A stretch of DNA of 31,453 bases from JBMOLC01 sp049324215 (GTDB lineage Bacteria; Patescibacteriota; Microgenomatia; UBA8517). This document shows, one piece after another, positions 7,512-13,564 of this stretch. A program made the position numbers and the translations under genes. The notes under the pieces were generated by a model. The model was not told where the DNA came from. It saw only the letters and a list, made by a program, of their open reading frames with translations, and did no database searches. The stretch spans positions 1 to 31,453 of the forward strand of contig JBMOLC010000040.1 of assembly GCA_049324215.1 (NCBI GenBank). The letters run 5' to 3'. Position 1 is the stretch's first letter, and each line of letters opens with the position of its first letter.

Positions 7512-9233
7512 TTATTTCACTGTTTCGTATTTTAGCTTTAAGGGTTGGTTTTTCATTATGGTGTTATAGACAAAACTGACCTGAGAACTTTGATCATATT
7601 TATAGGCTTGTCTAATTGCGATCTTGGCATTTTCGATATTGTTATCGCTATACTCAAGAATGGCTAAAAAGAGCCAGAGTCGTGAACTCTGAGGAAACTT
7701 CTGAAGAGCAGATTTTATAAAATTTATATTCTCCTCTGCTTCCCCATAAACAAGCGACAGGCCAGCTAAATTCTCATATACCAAATAGTAGTCTCCAAAT
7801 TGCAAAGCCTTAAGATAAGACTCTTTTGCCTTTTGGTAGTCGCCCATGTCTAAAAATATTATTCCTAAATTTATATAATTAGTTACATAAGGATAAAGCT
7901 CAATTGATTTTTCAGCATAAATCTTCGCCTCTTGAAAATTGCCACTATCTATAAGCACTTTTGCAATTAGATTCTCTAAGGCAAAAGACTCCGGAGAAAC
8001 TTTTATATCATGAGTTGCTAATGAAAATTCATTCCTCCAGTCAAAACTTCTAATAAATGTTCTAGTTGAAAACAAAAGTATGATTGCTATAAATACCACC
8101 AGTAGGCGCTCTCTTTTAATTTTTGAAGGAAGCATTTCCAAAAAAACTCCTATCATTCCAAGTAAGCCGACTATAGGAAAGTAGAACCATCTTTCAGCTA
8201 CTGTCGCATCTAAAGGTATAATTTGCAGGTGGAGAAGTAGGCCTGAAATAAACCACACACAAAAGAATAAATAGGATTTAAAGTATTTCTCTTCTGATCT
8301 CTTAAATAGAATGTGGGCAAAAAAAACTAGCACTATTGTGATCAAAATAAGTATTGTGAGGGGAAGGAAAAACTGGTTAAAATTAACCTGTTTAATAACC
8401 CAATGATACGATGAAGCAAGGTTCAGTGGAAAAACAAATGTCTTCAAATAGAAAAAAATCATTGCGGGCATGTTTAGAATTCTCCCCATTAAATTGATGG
8501 ATGTTATGGGGGCATTAAGGGGATTTGTTGAAATACCGACGGCATTTATTCGTAGCAACGAGTAAAGTATCACTCCCGATATTGAGAGACCAAGAACCGG
8601 CAAAAAATATTTCCTAATAAAAATAAAGGCGTACGTAATAGACATCAACAAAAAAAGGATTCCTGTTTCCTTAGAGAGTAAAGACAAGAACATTAATAAG
8701 CCCGCAAAACCCAATTGACCGAAAGATCTAAATCTTGAAAGAAGCACCATCGCTGTGATACCAAAAAAGAAAAATAAAACCTCTTGGGTTGAAGAGATAT
8801 TAAAAACCGCTTCGCTGTTAATCGGATGAACTAGAAAGATGAGCGATATAAATAAAGAGGTGGAGGAACTAAAAAATCTCTTGTATAACAAAAAAAGAAT
8901 ACAGGTGTTGAGAATATGAAGAATAACCTGAACCAGATGAAAAAAGAAAGGGTTAGGACCAAAAAGGGTATAAATAAAAGAAAAAAGTGTATTTAGAAGG
9001 GGCTTATAATAAACTCCTCCTTGTTGAGCTCCATAGTTAAAAAACGTGCTTCCCCCAAAAAAGGTTGAAATATTTTTAATCGAATGGACGAAAATGTTGT
9101 CTACTATTTGCGAATTATCATCCCCGACAAAATTATTGAAAAGACCATTAAAAAAAACTATTGTTCCAAGAATGATAATAATAAAGATTGCCTTTTTTGA
9201 GGTCAGGTAGGCAGGAAGGTTCTTAATAGGCAT
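7512..9233 (-). CDS. TMTC-like GT-C membrane glycosyltransferase with C-terminal TPR repeats (copy 2)
   Basis: This 573-aa polytopic protein is the paralogue of 2704-4422. It has the same order of marks: an acidic pair after the first helix (FVGDDNSQIVDN), YYKPLLNTLFSF, HPINSEAVFNISSTQEVLFF, LSLLSKETGILF, further hydrophobic segments to about residue 400, then TPR-like units (ALENLIAKVLIDSGNFQEAK, NYINLGIIFLDMGDYQKAKE, NLAGLSLVYGEAEENINFIK). Compared with copy 1 the SGRGD of the family is replaced by SSTQE, so specificity or activity may differ. The family attaches mannose or other sugars to secreted proteins. The start ATG at 9233 (MPIKNLPAYLTS) is chosen because a TATAAT box lies inside the longer frame that begins with TTG at 9266. 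The gene precedes the PKD gene at 5392-7404. That surface protein as substrate is inference. Confidence 0.78.
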   Translation of the reverse strand: MPIKNLPAYLTSKKAIFIIIILGTIVFFNGLFNNFVGDDNSQIVDNIFVHSIKNISTFFGGSTFFNYGAQQGGVYYKPLLNTLFSFIYTLFGPNPFFFHLVQVILHILNTCILFLLYKRFFSSSTSLFISLIFLVHPINSEAVFNISSTQEVLFFFFGITAMVLLSRFRSFGQLGFAGLLMFLSLLSKETGILFLLMSITYAFIFIRKYFLPVLGLSISGVILYSLLRINAVGISTNPLNAPITSINLMGRILNMPAMIFFYLKTFVFPLNLASSYHWVIKQVNFNQFFLPLTILILITIVLVFFAHILFKRSEEKYFKSYLFFCVWFISGLLLHLQIIPLDATVAERWFYFPIVGLLGMIGVFLEMLPSKIKRERLLVVFIAIILLFSTRTFIRSFDWRNEFSLATHDIKVSPESFALENLIAKVLIDSGNFQEAKIYAEKSIELYPYVTNYINLGIIFLDMGDYQKAKESYLKALQFGDYYLVYENLAGLSLVYGEAEENINFIKSALQKFPQSSRLWLFLAILEYSDNNIENAKIAIRQAYKYDQSSQVSFVYNTIMKNQPLKLKYETVK

Positions 9234-9246
9234 AACACTACCGATT

Positions 9247-9255
9247 ATTATACCA
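9247..9255 (-). promoter_or_regulatory. Extended -10 promoter of GT-C/TPR copy 2 (TGGTATAAT)
   Basis: On the minus strand TGGTATAAT is a perfect extended -10 element, with 13 bases between the box and the ATG at 9233. No convincing -35 hexamer is seen at the usual distance. The predicted leader is about six bases. Confidence 0.5.
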
Positions 9256-9275
9256 AGGTAAACCAAGAGATGTAG

Positions 9276-9304
9276 TTGACAAAAGTTTTCACAACGGCTA
9301 GAGT
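9276..9304 (+). promoter_or_regulatory. Promoter of the IMPDH/GMPR-family gene (TTGACA-17-TAGAGT)
   Basis: A perfect TTGACA (9276-9281) is followed after 17 bases by TAGAGT (9299-9304, 4/6). The predicted start near 9311 gives a leader of about 45 bases, the longest in this window. It is divergent from the GT-C promoter at 9247-9255. Confidence 0.55.
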
Positions 9305-9309
9305 GAAGC

Positions 9310-9363
9310 GTAATGATTCATGTCCTGCCAGTAGGCGGGCGGGCATTACCTCTGAATGAATCA
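9310..9363 (+). promoter_or_regulatory. Structured 5' leader with two competing foldings over the guaB-like start
   Basis: Two pairings are possible and exclude each other. In one, GTAATG (9310-9315) pairs with CATTAC (9344-9349) around a strong inner hairpin CCTGCC (9324-9329)/GGCGGG (9334-9339), leaving the ATG free. In the other, TGATTCAT (9314-9321) pairs over 8 bp with ATGAATCA (9356-9363), which contains the start codon. The pairings are seen in the sequence; regulation is inference. Confidence 0.35.
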
Positions 9364-10435
9364 GAAAATTGAAGTTGGTCTCTCCTACGACGACGTTTTA
9401 TTAGTACCTGGCTACTCCGAGGTAGACTCCCGCCAAGACGTAAACCTGACAACCTATTTAACTCCTCGACTTACCTTGAAACTCCCGCTTATTAGCGCCA
9501 ATATGACGGATGTTACCGGAGTGGAAATGGCCGTAACTTTGGGCAAGCTGGGTGCTCTCGGTGTCCTTCCTCGCTTTATGTCTGCCGAAGATGAAGCCGA
9601 TATGGTTGCCAAGGTTAAAAAGGAAGGAGTGATAGTCGCCGCCGCGGTGGGCTTAAGAAACGGAATGTTTGCAAGGGCAGAAAACCTGGTAAAGGCAGGG
9701 GCGGAAATTCTTTTTCTGGATGTTGCTCACGGTCACATGCGACAAGCCATCGAAGCCACGAGAAATTTAAGACAAAAGTTTGGGAAATTTGTGGACATCG
9801 TTTCCGGAAATGTTGCTACTTACGAGGGCGCGAGTGACCTTTTTAAGGCGGGAGCTGACTGCGTTAAGGTCGGAGTTGGGCCCGGCTCTATTTGCATTAC
9901 CAGAATCGAAACAGGATTTGGTGTGCCCCAACTTACGGCAGTTATGGAGGGCGTAAAAGCCGCAAGGCGCCATAAAAAAACAATTATCGCGGACGGGGGT
10001 ACCAAAAATTCCGGCGATGTGGTCAAGGCACTGGCAGCCGGCGCTGCCGCCGTCATGGCAGGCAGTCAGTTTGCCGGGACGGAGGAAGCGCCAGGACAAA
10101 AGGTAGAAATCAAGGGAAAAGTCTATAAGAAATATTACGCTTCTACGTCTTTCTTGGAAAAGAAAAACCACTTAAAGAAAAATGGAGAAGAGCTTCCTGA
10201 AAATTATGTCAAACACATCGAAGGGGTAGAAAGCGTGACCCCTTACAAGGGCGCGGTAAAGGAAGTAATCGAACGGATGGCGGCCAATATCCGTTCTGGC
10301 TTTTCTTACTGCGGCGCTCACAATATCCAAGAACTTTGGGAAAAGGCGAGGTTTATTAGAATCACGCCCCAAGGTCTAAAAGAAAGTGGTGCCCACGATG
10401 TTTTCGTCAAAGAAGACGGCTGGCACAAAAAATAA
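9356..10435 (+). CDS. guaB: IMP dehydrogenase / GMP reductase family protein lacking CBS domains
   Basis: This 359-aa cytosolic TIM-barrel enzyme acts in guanine nucleotide metabolism. The family either oxidises IMP to XMP with NAD+ (GuaB) or reduces GMP to IMP with NADPH (GuaC). The N-terminus GLSYDDVLLVPGYSEV, the catalytic loop VGVGPGSICITRIETGFGVP (nucleophile C180, T182), the phosphate-binding stretch IADGGTKNSGDVVKALAAGA and GTEEAPG are all present. C-terminal RSGFSYCGAHNIQELWEKA and FIRITPQGLKESGAHDV fit IMPDH more than GMPR. The tandem CBS domains of most IMPDHs (about 490 aa) are absent. The flap after KYYAS (residues 262-290) has no obvious Arg-Tyr pair of the kind IMPDHs use to activate water, so the direction of the reaction is unsure. 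It stands ahead of lepB and has its own promoter and a structured leader. GMP reductase is the main alternative. Confidence 0.8.
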   Translation: MNQKIEVGLSYDDVLLVPGYSEVDSRQDVNLTTYLTPRLTLKLPLISANMTDVTGVEMAVTLGKLGALGVLPRFMSAEDEADMVAKVKKEGVIVAAAVGLRNGMFARAENLVKAGAEILFLDVAHGHMRQAIEATRNLRQKFGKFVDIVSGNVATYEGASDLFKAGADCVKVGVGPGSICITRIETGFGVPQLTAVMEGVKAARRHKKTIIADGGTKNSGDVVKALAAGAAAVMAGSQFAGTEEAPGQKVEIKGKVYKKYYASTSFLEKKNHLKKNGEELPENYVKHIEGVESVTPYKGAVKEVIERMAANIRSGFSYCGAHNIQELWEKARFIRITPQGLKESGAHDVFVKEDGWHKK

Positions 10436-10449
10436 AAACTTCATATAAT
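10420..10449 (+). promoter_or_regulatory. Promoter of lepB (CTGGCA-18-TATAAT)
   Basis: CTGGCA (10420-10425, 4/6) lies 18 bases before a perfect TATAAT (10444-10449). The -35 element lies inside the 3' end of the upstream gene. Only AAACTT separates the box from the ATG at 10456, so the transcript should begin at the start codon. Confidence 0.55.
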
Positions 10450-10455
10450 AAACTT

Positions 10456-11016
10456 ATGTTGTTAAAGCGTCTCGGCGCGTTTTTTTTGGACATAATCGAG
10501 GTCATCGTCTTTGCGGTTGCCATTTTCCTTTTTGTTTACCTTCTAATTTTACAACCCCACAAAATTAAAGGGGCCTCGATGGACCCCAACTTTCCGGACG
10601 GAGAATACCTCTTGACCGACAAAGTCTCATATCGCTTTGGCGAACCCAAAAGAGGCGACGTGATTGTTTTTAAAGCCCCCACCAACGACGGAGAAGAATT
10701 TATAAAAAGGATAATTGGGCTACCGTCAGAAACGGTCAAACTCGAAAACAGCAAAATCTACATCAACGGGAAGGCTCTGGAGGAGCCTTACATTAAATCC
10801 GGGGTTTTTACCTCTGGAGGCAGTTTTTTGGCCGAGGGCAAGAGCGTAACCGTTCCGGAAGATGAATACCTGGTTCTGGGGGATAACCGTCCCCATTCGT
10901 CGGACTCCCGGGCCTGGGGTTTTGTCCCCAAAAAGAAAATAACTGGTCGGGCTTGGCTTATCTATTGGCCCCCCAAAAAGGCCGGCCTAGTTGCCAAAGC
11001 CAAATATAACCTCTAA
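10456..11016 (+). CDS. lepB: Signal peptidase I
   Basis: This 186-aa membrane serine protease removes signal peptides from exported proteins on the outer face of the membrane. One N-terminal membrane helix (residues 13-31) is followed by the box with the nucleophile serine, KGASMDPNFPDGEYLL (S41), the PKRGDVIVF box, and the general base lysine in EFIKRIIGLPSETV (K84). The C-terminal substrate-binding box YLVLGDNRPHSSDSRAWGFV is complete. The length is typical for the short bacterial form. There is no Shine-Dalgarno sequence; a TATAAT box six bases upstream predicts a leaderless mRNA. It probably processes the two PKD proteins and other exported proteins encoded nearby. Its stop codon is one base from that of the convergent parB gene. 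Confidence 0.95.
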   Translation: MLLKRLGAFFLDIIEVIVFAVAIFLFVYLLILQPHKIKGASMDPNFPDGEYLLTDKVSYRFGEPKRGDVIVFKAPTNDGEEFIKRIIGLPSETVKLENSKIYINGKALEEPYIKSGVFTSGGSFLAEGKSVTVPEDEYLVLGDNRPHSSDSRAWGFVPKKKITGRAWLIYWPPKKAGLVAKAKYNL

Positions 11017-11017
11017 T

Positions 11018-11863
11018 TTATGCAGTGACGGCCTTATATACTTTCTGGAGTCTATCTTCGGTCTCTTCTAAGCCGCCTTTAAAAATCAGGGTAACTCGCG
11101 TTTCGCGTCTGGAGCGCACCAGCTTGACCTGGGTCTTACGGGTGTCGTCGTTGATGCCGACATTTAAGGTGTCCTCCATTTCTTTCTGCATGCGATCAAG
11201 CTCCTCGGATACGACCCTGAGAAGATCTTTCCTCACTCCTCTTTTATCCATCGGCTGCTTGCTCTTGGCCTTCATTCTTCGGGCCAGCTCCTCAGCCCTT
11301 CTCACCGAACCGCTTTCTCTCAGGATTATTTTGTAGGCTTCGACCATCAGGGACTGGTCGTCAATCGCTGCCAGCGCCCGGGCGTGCCCCTCGGAAATAA
11401 GCCCCGATAAAAGTCCATCTTTGAGGGCGTCCGGTAAAGAAAGGAGGCGGATTGAATTTGAGACGTAGGCCACGGATTTACCAATTCTGACCGCAATCTC
11501 GCTGGTCGTTAAACCAAACTCATTCATTAAGCGTTCAAAGCCCTTGGCCCTATCAAGTGGATTTAGGTCAACCCTTTGCACATTCTCTACAAGGGCCATC
11601 TCGAGCATCCCTTTGGGAGAGGTTTCTCTAATAATTGCGGGGATATGCGTCATGCCGGCAAGTTTTGCCGCCCTCCAGCGACGCTCTCCAGCGATTATCT
11701 GGAAACCCGCAGGCGTCTTGGCAATAACCAAAGGCTCAAGTACCCCGTGTTCTCTGATTGAGTCCACTAGGTCGACCAAGCTCTCGGGGGTGATTGCACC
11801 CCGCGGTTGAAGGGGGTTGGGTTGGAGCTCGTTGATCGCAATTTGGACAACTTCTTCTGCCAT
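11018..11863 (-). CDS. parB: ParB/Spo0J-family chromosome partitioning protein
   Basis: This 281-aa DNA-binding CTPase-type protein of chromosome segregation loads at parS sites and spreads. The N-terminal domain has the ParB boxes NPLQPRG, IAGERRWRAAK (box II with the arginine patch) and ALVENVQRVDLNPLDRAKGF. A helix-turn-helix follows (TSEIAVRIGKSVAYVSNSIR) and a linker (residues 180-240). The C-terminus is unlike the usual short ParB dimerisation tail and has a beta-like ending (VTLIFKGGLEETEDRLQKVY). No parA lies next to it and I noticed no parS site in the window. The start ATG at 11863 is one base after the rpmA stop (TAAGATG), so translation is probably coupled to rpmA. Linkage to ribosomal protein genes rather than to parA/rsmG is unusual. 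Confidence 0.9.
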   Translation of the reverse strand: MAEEVVQIAINELQPNPLQPRGAITPESLVDLVDSIREHGVLEPLVIAKTPAGFQIIAGERRWRAAKLAGMTHIPAIIRETSPKGMLEMALVENVQRVDLNPLDRAKGFERLMNEFGLTTSEIAVRIGKSVAYVSNSIRLLSLPDALKDGLLSGLISEGHARALAAIDDQSLMVEAYKIILRESGSVRRAEELARRMKAKSKQPMDKRGVRKDLLRVVSEELDRMQKEMEDTLNVGINDDTRKTQVKLVRSRRETRVTLIFKGGLEETEDRLQKVYKAVTA

Positions 11864-11864
11864 C

Positions 11865-12116
11865 TTATTTGGAAACCACTGAAACGTATTTCTTGCCTAA
11901 TTTCTGGCCAAATTTAACTAATCCGCCAGTAGCGGCATACAGCGTGTGGTCGCGGCCGATTTTCACACCATTTCCGCCTTTAATCTTGGTTCCCCGCTGG
12001 CGAACCAAAATCATCCCAGCTGAAACTTTTGCCCCTGCTGAGACTTTGACACCCAACCTTTTTCCTGAAGGTCTGACGTGTTGGGCTGTTTTTCCGCCTG
12101 CTTTTTTCTTTGCCAT
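11865..12116 (-). CDS. rpmA: Large ribosomal subunit protein bL27
   Basis: This 83-aa protein has an N-terminal tail that reaches the peptidyl transferase centre. The sequence MAKKKAGGKTAQHVRPSGKR starts directly with the mature form, with no Firmicutes-type cleavable extension. The signature VRQRGTKIKGGNGVKIGRD and the C-terminal ATGGLVKFGQKLGKKYVS are typical. It follows rplU at 74 bases, the common pairing, but with a strong promoter of its own in the gap. There is no Shine-Dalgarno sequence. parB follows after one base. Confidence 0.97.
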   Translation of the reverse strand: MAKKKAGGKTAQHVRPSGKRLGVKVSAGAKVSAGMILVRQRGTKIKGGNGVKIGRDHTLYAATGGLVKFGQKLGKKYVSVVSK

Positions 12117-12127
12117 AACGCTAAGGC

Positions 12128-12156
12128 ACTATAGATTATATTTTCACAGCTGTCAA
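12128..12156 (-). promoter_or_regulatory. Strong promoter of rpmA (TTGACA-17-TATAGT)
   Basis: A perfect TTGACA (12156-12151) with optimal 17-base spacing to TATAGT (12133-12128, 5/6). Eleven bases separate it from the ATG at 12116. A TATAAT at 12140-12135 lies inside the spacer but is too close to the -35 box. The best consensus promoter in the window; it probably also serves parB. Confidence 0.7.
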
Positions 12157-12190
12157 GAGATTAGAAGGTTATAGTCTGATATCCTTTTAT

Positions 12191-12499
12191 TTACTTGAGG
12201 GAAATTTTCTCGACCAGAAGCCTGCTAAAGTAAGGTCTAAAACCCTTCTTCTTTCGATATCTTGACTTGGCTTTGTACCTCACTACGTCTATCTTTTCCC
12301 CTTTTTCCTCTTGCCTAATAACTTTCAAGCCGATGGCTACGTCCGCAAGTTTTGGTTTACCAATTTTTATTTTGTCGCCATCAACGGCTAATAAAACTTC
12401 GGGTTCTAATTTCTTGGAGTTCAACTTTTCTACCAAAAATTCCTCTTTTTCGGAAACCTTGTATTGGCGACCATTGATCCTAACGACTGCGTATTTCAT
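12191..12499 (-). CDS. rplU: Large ribosomal subunit protein bL21
   Basis: This 102-aa protein binds 23S rRNA. MKYAVVRINGRQYKVSEKEE is the classic N-terminus. The basic region IDVVRYKAKSRYRKKKGFRP matches the KxRRRKKxGHR-like C-terminal signature. Length is normal. It lies just after rodA and before rpmA, without the small protein gene (ysxB/prp) that often separates the two in Firmicutes, consistent with an L27 that needs no processing. Its promoter lies over the 3' end of rodA, and the ATG at 12499 has no Shine-Dalgarno sequence. Confidence 0.97.
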   Translation of the reverse strand: MKYAVVRINGRQYKVSEKEEFLVEKLNSKKLEPEVLLAVDGDKIKIGKPKLADVAIGLKVIRQEEKGEKIDVVRYKAKSRYRKKKGFRPYFSRLLVEKISLK

Positions 12500-12508
12500 G
12501 ACGGAGCT

Positions 12509-12537
12509 ATTCTAACTTTTTCGGGCACCGATTGCAA
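12509..12537 (-). promoter_or_regulatory. Promoter of rplU (TTGCAA-17-TAGAAT)
   Basis: TTGCAA (12537-12532, 4/6) and TAGAAT (12514-12509, 5/6) are 17 bases apart, with nine bases before the ATG at 12499. It overlaps the last codons of rodA, so the ribosomal genes can be expressed apart from ileS-rodA. Confidence 0.55.
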
Positions 12538-13564
12538 TTGCCAGACCAATGAAAGTTGCCAGTAAGGAAGAGCCCCCTGTCGAAACTAAAGGAAAGGGGA
12601 CTCCGCTAATGGGGGCAAGTCCCAAGTTCATACCAACGTGGACAAATATTTGCACCAGAAGGGTTAGGCTAAATCCGGAAAGATAAGCTCTAGCAGCGGG
12701 GGAAGTTGCTTTCTCCATAAAAGACGTGAGCCTGAAAAGAAGAAAAAAACTCATCAAGAGTAAAAGTCCGGCTCCCACAAATCCCAACTCTTCCGCAATT
12801 GAGGCAAAAATAAAGTCGGTATGTCTTTCCGGTAAAAATGCTAGTTGTGTTTGCACCCCTCTCCCCAATCCCCTACCCAAAAGTTTTCCGCTCCCGACCG
12901 AAATCATCGACTGGATTGCATTGTAGCCAGCGCCATACGGGTCCTTGCTCGGATTTAAAAATGAAAGAATCCTTGTCTTCTGGTAAGGCGCTAGAATCTG
13001 CCAGATAAGGGGCAGAAGTACGGCCCCCACCAGTACTCCGTACAAAAAAAGCTTTTTTCTGATGTTAACCGCAAGCAGAACGCCGATAAATCCTACTAGG
13101 GTAAGAACCGCAACCCCCAAAGAAGGCTGAATAAGGATCAGAATAAAGGGAATGGTTAGAAGTCCGATGGCATTAAAAAACCTTTTGAGGGTAATTTCTT
13201 TGGCGGTTAAATACCAGGCAAAGAAAACCAGTAAAAAGGGTCTGACTATCTCTGCCGGTTGGATGGTCAGGGCACCCAAAGGAATCCATCTGATGGCACC
13301 TCTTGTTACCTGCCCGATAAGAAGAGGAATAATAAGAAAAATTATGCTCCCGATATAGAAAAACTTGGAAAAAAGAGAAATGACTTCAAAATCGGTTTGA
13401 ATTAGAAAGAAAAAAACGACTATTGCCAAGAAAAGATACAAAAAATAAACAGGAAATAATGAGGGTGCAATCGAGCGCAGTGTAATTATCCCCAGAAGAA
13501 CTAAAAATGCCATTCCAAAAACCAAGGGTAAGTCAAAGGCAGGGGGTCTGTAGAGTTTTTGCAT
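12512..13564 (-). CDS. rodA: RodA-type SEDS peptidoglycan polymerase
   Basis: This 350-aa SEDS glycosyltransferase polymerises lipid II during wall elongation, together with a class B PBP that is not in this window. About ten membrane helices are visible. Family marks are present: GALTIQPAEIVRPFLLVFFAWYL (the QPAE loop), the LIQPSLGVAVLTLVGF motif where the catalytic Asp of QPDLG would fall, FLPERHTDFIFASIAEELGF, and PISGVPFPLVSTGGSSLLAT. Notably QPSLG has Ser where the family has Asp (ftsW at 25159 keeps QPDLG), so catalytic competence deserves a check. The start ATG touches the ileS stop (TAGATG), so translation is coupled. RodA rather than FtsW is chosen because a better FtsW lies in the division cluster. 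Confidence 0.88.
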   Translation of the reverse strand: MQKLYRPPAFDLPLVFGMAFLVLLGIITLRSIAPSLFPVYFLYLFLAIVVFFFLIQTDFEVISLFSKFFYIGSIIFLIIPLLIGQVTRGAIRWIPLGALTIQPAEIVRPFLLVFFAWYLTAKEITLKRFFNAIGLLTIPFILILIQPSLGVAVLTLVGFIGVLLAVNIRKKLFLYGVLVGAVLLPLIWQILAPYQKTRILSFLNPSKDPYGAGYNAIQSMISVGSGKLLGRGLGRGVQTQLAFLPERHTDFIFASIAEELGFVGAGLLLLMSFFLLFRLTSFMEKATSPAARAYLSGFSLTLLVQIFVHVGMNLGLAPISGVPFPLVSTGGSSLLATFIGLAIAIGARKS

